18,297 nucleotides of DNA from Clarireedia homoeocarpa. Lineage: Eukaryota > Ascomycota > Leotiomycetes > Helotiales > Rutstroemiaceae. How positions within the stretch are numbered: the first letter of the stretch is position 1; each line of letters opens with the position of its first letter. Of the stretch, positions 1 to 9,381 are shown piece by piece. The notes beneath the pieces were generated by a model. The model was given only the letters and a program-made list of their open reading frames with translations, had not been told where the DNA came from and did no database searches. The DNA lies in the NCBI GenBank assembly GCA_001465935.1, contig LNKV01000124.1, forward strand, positions 1 through 18,297, written 5' to 3'. The translations under genes and the position numbers were made by a program.

Positions 1-1298
1 AAAATTTAAATATTATATATTAATATATATTAGTTAAACTAAAACTACTTTTTTACAAATTAATTAGTTAGCTAATATCTAATATAATTTATCCTCTTTT
101 ATAATATACTAACTTTACTTTACTTATATTATTAATATATCTGATTATAAGTTTTCTATATAATAGAAAAACTAAACTAGTATTAAGAGCTAGTTATAAA
201 ATTTATAAAATCTAATATTATATAAAATCCTAGATATATTTAAAACTAGTCTAATAATATTAATAGAAGTAAAAACTATATTAATCTTACTTTAAATATA
301 ATTAGATATAGTAACTTATTAATATATTTTTAAAATACTAAAATTAATTAAAAACTATTTTAACTATTAATTAATTTAAACTTAATTACTAGCTTCTAAT
401 AATAATAATAATAATAATAATAACTTAATTCTAAAAAATATTAAACTAATTTAAATAATCTAGATTAGATAATTAATATACTATTTAATCGATTTTACTA
501 ATCTCGAAAAAATCTAATTATTTAAATTTCCTCTCTAGATAATTATTATATTTTATATAATCTAAATTAACTATTTACTAAAAAAGAAAGAAATTAAAAA
601 TTATAAAAATAAAGCTTTAATATTAGTAACTAATTAATTATCCTTTTATATAGATAGTTCTTAGTTTAATAACTTTTTTAAAATAAATATAAACTTAACT
701 TTTTTAAACTTTAATTAAGTTTTATTAAAAAATTATAATTAGAATATTAACTTAAAATAACTAGTTTATAATAAAGAGTTAGAGAGTATTATTTAAGTAA
801 TTAAATTAACTAGCTAATTAGTATATTAATATTAAAAGTATATAATATATAGTAATAATTAATTAGTATTAATTTATTTAATATTATTAAATAATAACTT
901 AGACTAAGAATAACTAATCTAAGTTTATAAAACTAATATCGAAATAATTAAAAAAAATATTAATATTAAATTAAAATAGATTTTAGAATATTATAATATC
1001 AAAGAGAATAAACTAACTAATAAATTAGTTAAAGAAAGTATTAATATTAACTCTTATTTAATTATAATTAGCTTTAGTTATTTTAACTTTATTATTAAAT
1101 ATATTAAATCTTAAAACTAAATACTAATATTAGAATAATATATTAAATCGAAAGTTAATTAATTAGTTAAAAAAACTAATTATTTATTAACTTATAAATT
1201 AGTTACTTGAAATAAACTTTCAATCTTATTTAATATAAAGTATATAATTACTAATATCTTTTATTAACTTAAAATAGATTATAAATATTTTAAAACTT
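1..1298 (+). mobile_element. Copy E: RIPed Tad-like LINE fragment (ORF2 3' part)
   Basis: Positions 1-1298 are collinear with the reverse complement of copy A from about 4561 down to 3265, with nearly the same length (1298 against 1296 bases). The fragment therefore runs on the plus strand from the end of the reverse-transcriptase region, through the linker and RNase H, into the C-terminal part of ORF2. Its first about 232 bases also match 15731-15962 in copy D. It begins before the window and stops abruptly at the poly(T) of copy X1. The rest of this copy does not reappear beyond X1 or A, so this is a truncated or rearranged remnant rather than a simple split copy. Base composition is extreme: 5 G/C in 301-360. 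Confidence 0.85.
1..1298 (+). pseudogene. ORF2 remnant in copy E (RT end, RNase H, part of C-terminus)
   Basis: This is a broken reading frame with many TAA/TAG stops. RNase H is recognisable. Around 647-661 the frame reads Tyr-Ile-Asp-Ser, which is the usual first catalytic block (Tyr-Thr-Asp-Gly-Ser) after RIP. Around 780-800 is the block with the second acidic residue (Lys-Glu-Leu-Glu-Ser-like). Around 990-1050 is the late block, with Asn-Ile-Lys-Glu-Asn-Lys followed by Leu-Val-Lys-Glu-Ser, matching the family pattern of a His then Gly-Asn-Glu-x-Ala-Asp. RNase H would remove the RNA strand of the RNA-DNA hybrid made during reverse transcription. Its position after the RT is seen in Tad- and I-type LINEs. 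The assignment to RNase H is firm because all blocks appear in order and repeat in copies X1, A and B. Confidence 0.75.
397..423 (+). repeat. (TAA)n microsatellite in the RT-RNase H linker
   Basis: There are about nine uninterrupted TAA units. The same place in copies A (4129-4163, minus) and B (about 10570-10600, minus) holds an interrupted version with TAG/GAT-like variants, so the tract lies inside the ORF2 linker between RT and RNase H. In a less mutated state it would code for an Asn/Ser-rich stretch. RIP seems to have made the tract purer by converting variant units to TAA. Confidence 0.8.
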
Positions 1299-1308
1299 TT
1301 TTTTTTTT
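1297..1308 (-). repeat. Poly(A) tail of copy X1 (seen as T12)
   Basis: Twelve T residues lie directly at the point where copy E loses similarity and the shared LINE 3' end begins. The same arrangement occurs at the 3' ends of copies A and B. This identifies the family as a poly(A)-tailed non-LTR element and fixes its orientation. Confidence 0.8.
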
Positions 1309-1523
1309 CTTTTAATAATCTATATAAGTCTAAGACTATAATAAGTTAGTTAATAGTTATTATATTAATATTTAAATATATATAAACTAATTATATATTT
1401 TTCTAATTTATTAAAGTAATATTAAGAGTCTAGCCCTAGTAAATAAAAAATAATAATAATAATAATTAAAAAGTAAAAGTTCGGATCTAAATAATATTAA
1501 AGAAAATATTAAATCTAAATAGT

Positions 1524-2718
1524 TTAATTATATAATATTAAAGGTCTTAATATTGTTTTCATGTTTTTAGTTTATAATAAAGCTTCCGACTTAGTTAGAT
1601 AATATTTTTAAAAGTAAATATTAGTTTTATTTATATAAACTAAATTAGTATCTATTCTAGATTTAATATTAAATAAAAGTTTTTAATTTAATTAGTTAAT
1701 ATTTAGTTTATCTTTTAGTTTTCTTTATATTAAAGTAAATTAATAGTATATTAATATTAAATACTTTGTAATCTCTTTTTAACTATATATATATTTATTA
1801 GACAAACTAAGATCTAATTAGTATAAATAAGTTTTAAAGTATCTATAATATATTTTAAACTAATAAAAGATACTAGTAACTATATATTTTATATTAAGTA
1901 GGATTAAGAGTTTATTTCGAGTTATTAATTTATAAGTTAATAAATAATTAGTCTTTTCAATTAATTAGTTAACTTTCAATTTAATATATTATTTTAATAC
2001 TAATATTTAATTTTAGAACTTAATATATTTAATAATAAAGTTAAAATAACTAAAGCTAGTTATAGTTATATAAAGATTAATATTAATACTTTCTTTAATT
2101 AATTTATTAACTAATTTATTTCTTTTGATATTATAATATTCTAGAACTTATTTTAACTTAATATTAATACCTTTTTTAACTATTTCGATATTAGTTTCAA
2201 TAACTCGGATTAGTTATTCTTAGTTTAAATTATTATTTAGTGATATTAAATAAACTAATATTAATTAGTTATTATTATATATTATATATTTCTAATATTA
2301 ATATATTAATTAACTAATTAATTTAGTTACTTAAATAATATCTTTTAATTCTTTATTATAAACTAACTACTTTAAACTAATATTCTAATTATAACTTCTT
2401 AATAAAGTTTAATTAAAGTTTAAAAGAACTAAGTTTATATTTATTCTAAGAAAGTTATTAAACTAGAAACTATTTATATAAAAAGATAATTAATTAGTTA
2501 TTAATATTAAGATTTTATCTTTATAGTTTTTAGTTTTTTCCTTTTTTAGTAACTAGTTAATTTAAATTATATAAAATATAATAACTATTTAAAAGGGGAA
2601 TTTAAATAATTAGATTTTTTTAAAATTAATAAAGTTAATTAAATAGTATATTAATTATTTAATCCGAACTATTTAGATTAGTTTAATTATATTTAAAATT
2701 AGATTAGTATTATTATTA
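1524..2718 (-). pseudogene. ORF2 C-terminal remnant in copy X1 (RNase H and Cys/His motif)
   Basis: This broken frame reads on the minus strand from the RT-RNase H linker to the presumed ORF2 stop at 1526-1524. The RNase H first acidic block lies at about 2467-2481 (Tyr-Ile-Asn-Ser, with Asp changed to Asn, a G-to-A change). The presumed C-terminal Cys/His region lies at about 1740-1795. Everything upstream, including endonuclease and RT, is missing, so the copy was never autonomous after insertion. An 18-bp (TAA)n tract at 1449-1466 lies in the 3' UTR, as in copies A and B. Confidence 0.7.
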
Positions 2719-2728
2719 TTTTTTTTTT
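2719..2728 (-). repeat. Poly(A) tail of copy A (seen as T10)
   Basis: Ten T residues directly follow the (ATT)n end of copy X1 and are followed by the same ATTCTTTTTAA sequence that follows the poly(T) of copy B. This is the 3' end of copy A. Confidence 0.8.
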
Positions 2729-2947
2729 ATTCTTTTTAACAACTTATATAAGTCTAAGACTATAATAGATTAGCTAGTAACTATCTTACTAGCGTCTAAG
2801 TATATATAAACTAGTTATATATTTTTCTAATTTATTAAAATAATATTAAAGGTCTAACCCTAGTAAATAAAAAATAATAATAATAATAACTAAAAAGTAA
2901 AACTTCGGATTTAAATAGTATTAAAGAAAATATTAAATTCAAATAGT

Positions 2948-5900
2948 TTAATTATATAATATTAAAGGTCTTAATATTATTTTTATATTTTTAATCTATA
3001 ATAGAGCTTCTAACCTAGTCAAGTGATATTTTTAAGAGTAGATATTAGTTTCGCTTATATAAACTAGACTAGCGTCTATTCCGGGTTTAGTACTAAATAA
3101 AAACTCTAAACTTAATTAATTAGTATTTAGTTTATTCTTTAGTTTTCTTTATATTAGAGTAAATTAATAGTATACTAATATTAAATACTTTATAATCTCT
3201 TTTTAATTATATATATACCTATTAAACAAGCTAAAGCCTAATTAATATAAATAAGTTTTAAAGTATCTATAATATATTTTAAACTAATAAAAAGTACTAG
3301 TAGTTATATATTTTATATTAAATAGAATCGAGAGTTTATTTTAAATAACTAATTTATAAGTTAATAAATAATTAGTCTCTTTAACTAATTAGTTAGCTTT
3401 CGATTTAATATATTATTTTAGTATTAGTACCTAGTCTTGAGATTTAATATACTTGATAATAGAGCTAAGATAACTAAAGTTAATTATAATTATATAGAGG
3501 TCGGTACTAGTACTTTCTTTAACTAATTTATTAACTAACTTATTCTCTTCGATATTATAATATCTTAAAACCTATTTTAGTTTAATACTAGTATCTTTTT
3601 TAACTATTTCGGTACTAGTTTCAATAACTCGGATTAGCTATTCCTAACCTAGATTATTATTTAGCGATATTAAATAAACTAATACTAATTAGTTATTATT
3701 ATATACTATATATTTCTAATATTAGTATACTAATTAACTAGCTAATTCGGTTATTTAAATAATACTCTCTAACTCTTTATTATAGACTAGCTACTTTAGA
3801 TCGATATTCCAACTATAACTTCTTAATAAAACTTAATTAAAGTCTAAAAAGACTAAGTTTATATTTATTCTAGAAAAGTTATTAAACTAGAAACTGTCTA
3901 TATAAAAAGATAATTAATTAGCTACTAATATTAAAACTTTATTTTTATAGTTTTTAGCTTCTTTCTTTTTTAATAACTAGTTAATTTAGATTATATAAGA
4001 TATAGTAATTGCTTAAAGAGGGAATTTAAATAACTAGATTTTTTCGAGGCTAACAAAGTCGATTAAATAATATATTAATTATCTAATCCGGATTATTTAA
4101 ATTAGTCTAGTTATATTTAGAATTAAATTAATATTATTACTATTATTATTACTATTACTATCGGAGGCTAGTCTTGATTGGGCTTAGACTAGTTAGTAGA
4201 CAGAATAGTTTTTAATTAATTTTAGTATTTTAAAAGTATATTAACAAGTAATTATATCTAACCGGATTTAAAAAGAAACTAGTATAGTTTCTACTTCTAT
4301 TAGTATTATTAGATTAGTTTTAAATATATCTAGGATTTTATATAGTACTAGGTTTTATAAGCTTTATAACTAGCTTTTAATACTAGCTTAGTTTTTCTAT
4401 TATATAGAGAATCTATAATCAGATATATTAATAATATAAGTAAAATAAAGTTAGTATATTATAAAAGAGAATAAACTATATTAGATATTAGTTAGCTAGC
4501 TAATTTATAGAAAAGCGGTTTTAGCTTAACTAATATATATTAATATATAATATTTAAATTTTAATATCTTATTAAAATAAATACCTAGTTATTTAACTAC
4601 TTTTAAAAAGTATATTATTTAGTTATTCGATAAATTAATTAGATTAGTCGCTTTTTAATTAATATAAAAATATATTAACTTGGTTTTATTTAAATTGAAT
4701 TTAATATTATTTAATATTTTAAATATATAAAACTTTTTAACTTCTCTTTCTAGTATTTAATAATTCTTTTTTAAACTAGTTAAATTAGTTACTAGTATTA
4801 TATTATTTATATAAAATTAAACTAAATAACTAATTAATAAGAAAAGATCGCGGATATAAATTAAAAATAAAATAAAGTTAATTAAGTTATTTTAAAGAAT
4901 ACTAATATTAATTAGTTAGAATAACTTAATATAATTATTAAAACTAAATCTTAATAACTAGTTTTTTAAAAAATAATTAATCTAAATTATAAAACTAATT
5001 AGAAGACTAAGTTTCTTTAATATTACTAATAATTGATTTTTTAAGATATAATCGAAAACTTTTTTAATATCGAGAAATAAGACTAATATTTTAAATTTAA
5101 TATTATTTTAGATTTTAATTATTAGTATTAATATTATATTAATAACAGACTTTTTAAATTTACTACTAATTTAGAAATTATATAATAAATTAGTAGTTTT
5201 AGTTAAATAAACTAGTCTCTTAACTAATATCCTTTTATTTATTTTATTTAGATAATTAAAAAATAAGATAATTTTATATATTTTTAGAATTAAGTAGTTA
5301 AATTTAACTAGTTTTTTAAGTATAATATTAATAGTTTGTTTCTAATAAATAAAGTAGTAACTAGAATTAATTAATAAACTATATATTTAAAAGAATATAT
5401 TAGAAATAACTTAGTAAGTTTTATTAATAATATTCTAAGTAATTTTATCGGGTCCGGGTATTTTTCCTTTGATTTTAGTTAAATAAACTAATTTTAATTT
5501 ACTAATTATTAGCTCGGGCTAGCTATTAACTATATAACTTATTTAATTAGAACTAGTTAATAAAAAGAGTTATAAAAAGAATATAGTCTTTAAAATAATC
5601 ACTTTCCCTTTAAAACTAATTTAGCTAGATATAGTTAATAATTTATAATTCGAGTAAAGTTTAATATAATTAAAAGTTTTATAAATTATTTTTAGATTAT
5701 TAGTTTTTAAGAAGTTATTTTAATAATCCTTTTTAGTATATTTAATAACTAAAAAATAAGAATTATATATTAATTAGTATTATTCTTAATAAAAAACTAG
5801 ATTTAATAAATTTAATTTTAATTTTCTTTAAGTTAATAATATCGATTTTCTTAAATATTTTAATTTACTAATTTATTAAGACTTAGCTTTTAATATCGAT

Positions 5901-6850
5901 TTTATTTTAGAAATCGCTTTATTAACTACTAGCCCGATTAATTAAATTAGTTTTAAACTAATCGATTTTAAATAGTTTTGATTAATTATATTAAACTTTA
6001 AATTAATTTTAATAAACTCTAAGAGTTTCTAACTAAGAATTAAACTATTTTCGACTAAATCAATTAAACTAGTTTTAAATAATTTTTAATTAGCTAGTTT
6101 AGTATTATAAGATTAAAGTAGATTATTTAACTTTTAATTTTATCTTTTTATAATAAATAAAATTAATAGGTAATCTAAATTAATATTATCTAATATTTAC
6201 TAATTATTAATATACTTTACTAACTCTAAAGTAATTAAAGTTAAATTAATAACTAACTAATTAGTTCTTTTAAAAAAGATATTAGTTTTAAGATTATTTA
6301 ATAAATCAAAGTTATTATCTTTAATCTAATTTATTAATTAGGTTCTATTTAAGGTAATAGCTAAATTAGAGTTTTACTAAAAATAGTATATATTAAAGTC
6401 TTTTAATATAAGTGAATTAATTAAAATAGCTTTTAAAAATAAATTTTTTTTAACTATTTTAATTAATTCGCTTTCGATTTAACTAGTCTCGTTATAAATA
6501 TTAATTATTTTAAATATATTACTTCTCTTACTTAATTTTAATATTAATAAGTTAGAATTAGTATTATTAGTTATTAGTATTATATTAGTAACTAGTATTT
6601 TAGTAATATAAATAAAGGTTCGTAATTAGAAGTTTTTTATAAAAGCTAGGATTTAAATAAAGTTAGTATATAATATTGACTAACTATTTAAGAAGTTACT
6701 AATATAAATATTAATATCGGTAATAATCCAAGGTTCTTAGACTATTATTAAATCGATATTAAACTTAATAGTTAATTATATTATTAATTTAATCGCGAGA
6801 CTACTTCAGTTTAAATTTATTTATATAATCTTTATATCCGAGCTAATTAT
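2948..6850 (-). pseudogene. ORF2 remnant in copy A (endonuclease-RT-RNase H polyprotein)
   Basis: ORF2 of the LINE encodes the enzyme that nicks the target and reverse transcribes the element RNA. The frame runs from a presumed start at 6850 (ATA, probably ATG before RIP) to TAA at 2950-2948: 3903 bases, 1301 codons, in phase. A TGA follows three codons later (2941-2939). Domains in order: an endonuclease/exonuclease/phosphatase-type N-terminus; RT motif A near 5045-5080, with its Asp codon kept at 5071-5069; the Tyr-x-Asp-Asp box at 4813-4802, now Tyr-Ile-Asn-Asn; an Asn/Ser-rich linker at 4129-4163; the first RNase H block at 3904-3890, still Tyr-Ile-Asp-Ser; and a C-terminal C-x-C-x7-H-x4-C motif at about 3220-3170, mostly changed to Tyr. 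Stops throughout make it dead. Confidence 0.8.
4129..4163 (-). repeat. ATT/ACT microsatellite in the copy A ORF2 linker
   Basis: This is an interrupted trinucleotide tract of ATT and ACT units. In ORF2 frame it encodes Asn and Ser, forming a low-complexity linker between RT and RNase H. The tract is at or near the 12-base in-frame length difference between copies A and B in this interval, and it is the point where copy X1 ends. Confidence 0.7.
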
Positions 6851-8445
6851 AAACTAACTTGTTTAGTAACTTTATATACTTTATAATCTTTCAAGTTAGT
6901 ATTATATACTAATCTATAATTAATATATTTAAATACTAGATAAAAATAGTTTTTACTTTTTTTATTATAAATATTATAATAATATTAAGAAGTATTATAT
7001 AACTTATTATATAAATTATATTTAGCCTCTTTTTTATAATATTATATTATATATTTAAAGTCTAAGTATTTAATATACTAAATAGATTTAATTATAGTTA
7101 ATAGTTTCTTAACTTAGTAGTTAGTTCTAATTATATATATATAATTATATATATACTTATCTATTTTCTTATTAGTTATAAATAAGACTATTATTAAACT
7201 AACTCTTTTAGTCACTTAGTTATTAACTAAGTTAAACTAATAAGATAATTTAATAAATTTTAATTTTAGACTTTTATTAAAAATCTTAAACTTATTTAAA
7301 ATTAGTTTTATTCTATTAGATATATTAAAGTTATTAGTAGGAATATTATATAGTATTACTTTAAACTATAATTTATTCTTTTAAATAATCTAGAAATTAA
7401 TAATCTTTTTCTAAATTATTAACTTCTTAATTAAGAAGTTAGTAATATAAAGAATTATAGTAATTATAATTAGATTCTTCTTATTAGTTATAATCGAAAT
7501 AATTGAAATAATAAGTTTTTTAATACTTTTTAAGTTAAAAACTTTATTAAATATATTATAAAGTTATAATAAAGAAATAGCTTTATATTAATTTTAAATT
7601 AAAATTAACTAGTTAGTTACTTTTTTAACTTTCTTAATAGGTTTTTTAACTTTTATAGTAATTTATAATTAGTTAGTATTAATAGTAATTATCAAAGTAA
7701 AAGTCGATTTAATATTAATATTAAACTTAGTATTAAGTTTAATATTAAGTAAAACAATTAATTTAATATTTAATTTTTTAATATTAAAAGATTTAGTTAT
7801 AATTTAAACTATTTTAATTATATTAATATTAGTATTAGCTTTAGTTTCGATATATCTAGTTATATATTCTAAATTATTAATTTAACTTATTAATAATTAA
7901 CTAGTTTTCTTAATTTAGTTAAACTTAATATATTTTTAAAAGATTTCGATTAAGTTTAAAATATTAGTTTGTTTTTTTCTAAATTTAATTAATAAAAGGG
8001 TTTTAATTAATAAATTATAAACTTATAAGATTTTAATATTAGTAAAGTCGCTAGTAGATATAATAGAAATTCTCGGATTTTTATTAATCTGATTAATCGG
8101 GGAAAAGAGGTTAGTTTATTTAGATAATCGAAATAGGATTTTATTTATAATAAGTTTAAAAAAAAAGTTTATATTTAGATTATTTAAAAGACTAGATATA
8201 TTAATTTGAAAGTTAAATTTATAAATAATTAATAAGATTAACAATATAGTAATATCTATAATTAGAACTAGAGAACTAGATTTAATAATAGTTAAAGTAG
8301 TTAAGATAATTAAAAAGAAGTTAGTTTCTAAATTCTAAGTATTTTAATTAGTCGGTATCAAGGGGTTTTCTATTTTAAATAATACTAATATCTTCTTTTT
8401 TAAAAAGTATATTAATCCCGAAAAAACTTTACTAAGTAAGTTTAT
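6847..8445 (-). pseudogene. ORF1 remnant in copy A (gag-like zinc-knuckle protein)
   Basis: ORF1 of the LINE encodes an RNA-binding, gag-like protein that packages the element RNA. The frame from ATA at 8445-8443 (presumed ATG) to the stop at 6849-6847 is 1599 bases, 533 codons, identical in length to ORF1 of copy B. That agreement supports both ends. An in-frame TAA lies two codons upstream of the start in both A and B. Similarity to copy C runs the full length, including the zinc-knuckle region near 7055-7075, where the ligand codons read Tyr (TAT/TAC). The frame holds many TAA/TAG codons. The stop overlaps the presumed ORF2 start by three bases. Not functional. Confidence 0.8.
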
Positions 8446-8889
8446 AACTTAATTATTCTTTAATATCCTTTTATTAAATTTAAAATAATATTTTTAATTT
8501 AATATTATAACTTAATATTATTAGAGTAGATAATTGATTTTTAATAATATAAAGTAACTTTGTAATAACGATAATATCTCGGGAACTAAGAGTTATACTA
8601 AAGTGATTTTTAGTTTAACGGATTTATAAAAGTTGATATACTTAAAAGTAATATTTTTTATATATTTTTTAATAGATTTTTAAATATTTTTGATTATTTT
8701 TATATTTTTGAAAAATTAGTGAAAAATCGCGATATAAAGTAAAAACTTTACTTTTTAATACCGACGACGATAATTTAGTAATACTAAATCGTATAATAAA
8801 ACCGATTATTTTATTCAAATCGTTATATTATAATTAATTATTATAACGAAAGATCCGATCGTTTTCGATAACTATATATATTTTTTCGA
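8446..8889 (-). promoter_or_regulatory. 5' UTR of copy A with two degenerate direct repeats
   Basis: This is about 444 bases without a reading frame, homologous to the 5' UTRs of B and C. The two repeats defined in copy C lie here at about 8708-8794 (R1) and 8533-8598 (R2). CpG-rich segments such as ATCCGATCG (8852-8860) and ATCGCGAT (8725-8732) survive in otherwise AT-only DNA because they contain no CpA or TpG. LINEs need an internal promoter in this region. No promoter element was recognised with confidence. Confidence 0.6.
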
Positions 8890-9154
8890 ACTTTAAAAGT
8901 TGAAGGATTTTAGTTAAGAAACTAGTTTATTTAACTAAGATTACTAACTTATTATATAATTTTTAAATTAGTAATAAACTTAAAAAGTCTATTATTAATA
9001 TAGTATTAATACTAGTAATTAAAATCTAAAATAATATTAAATTTAAAATATTAGTTTTATTTCTTAATATTAAAAGAGCTTTTAACTATATTTTAAAAAA
9101 TCAATTATTAATAGTACTAAAGAAGTTTAATCTTTTAATTAATTTTATAATTTA
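8890..9154 (+). mobile_element. Copy F: RT-core fragment of the LINE
   Basis: From about 8903 to 9154 this is collinear with the reverse complement of copy A 5235-4983 (252 against 253 bases). It carries ORF2 in plus orientation. RT motif A is at 9060-9089: Phe-Leu-Asn-Ile-Lys-Arg-Ala-Phe-Asn, where both Asn codons are expected to have been Asp before RIP. It ends at the poly(T) of copy B. Copy D, on the far side of B, resumes the same element about 43 bases further on. F and D are therefore probably one older insertion split by B. The first 13 bases (8890-8902) align poorly. Confidence 0.8.
8903..9154 (+). pseudogene. RT-domain remnant in copy F
   Basis: This is a short piece of the ORF2 reverse-transcriptase domain, roughly the fingers/palm up to and past motif A. 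The catalytic Asp codon at 9066-9068 is now AAT (Asn), whereas copies A and B still have GAT at the equivalent position (5071-5069 and 11503-11501). No start or stop belongs to this piece. It continues in copy D. Confidence 0.7.
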
Positions 9155-9163
9155 TTTTTTTTT
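9155..9163 (-). repeat. Poly(A) tail of copy B (seen as T9)
   Basis: Nine T residues lie at the exact point where the plus-strand copy F is interrupted and the minus-strand 3' end of B begins. Confidence 0.8.
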
Positions 9164-9381
9164 ATTCTTTTTAATAACTTATATAAATTTAAGATTATAG
9201 TAAGTCGGTTAATAATTATTCTACTAACGTTTAAATATATATAAGCTAGTTATATATTTTTTAATTTATTAAAATAATATTAAGGGTCTAACTCTAGTAA
9301 ATAAAATAATAACGATTTTAATAATTAATAAGTAAAACTTCGAATCTAAATAATATTAAAGAAAATATTAAACTAAATAAT

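Larger units (their letters stand above)
1297..2718 (-). mobile_element. Copy X1: 5'-truncated LINE, last 1.4 kb
   Basis: This minus-strand copy matches copy A from 2719 to about 4135 and copy B from 9155 to about 10575. It starts with a poly(T) run at 1297-1308, the complement of a poly(A) tail, followed by the shared 3' UTR, the ORF2 C-terminus and RNase H. It stops inside the (ATT)n tract at 2705-2718, exactly where the poly(T) of copy A begins. Truncation at the 5' end is the usual result of incomplete target-primed reverse transcription, although loss of the remainder when A inserted is also possible. It is heavily RIPed. Confidence 0.85.
2719..8889 (-). mobile_element. Copy A: full-length RIPed Tad-like LINE (about 6.17 kb)
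   Basis: This complete copy is on the minus strand. The poly(T) at 2719-2728 is the 3' tail, and the 5' end lies at about 8889, in a TTTTTTCGA motif shared with B (15322-15330) and, reversed, with C (from 15992). A and B are collinear throughout with similar lengths (about 6171 and 6176 bases) and both have ORF1 and ORF2 in the same places. A is among the most strongly mutated copies: nearly every CpA and TpG is gone, and both frames are full of TAA/TAG. Its 5' end is about five bases shorter than in B and C. Target-site duplications could not be identified after this level of mutation. Confidence 0.9.

Noticed and set aside
397..423. (TAA)n tract as a centromeric or telomeric satellite
   Set aside because: It is a single short tract at the same coding position as the interrupted tracts in A and B, so it belongs to the ORF2 linker.
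7131..7154. (TA)n palindrome as promoter or cruciform site (also about 13558-13582)
   Set aside because: It falls inside ORF1, where copy C codes for Tyr/Ile/Asn. The purity of the TA run comes from RIP acting on coding sequence.
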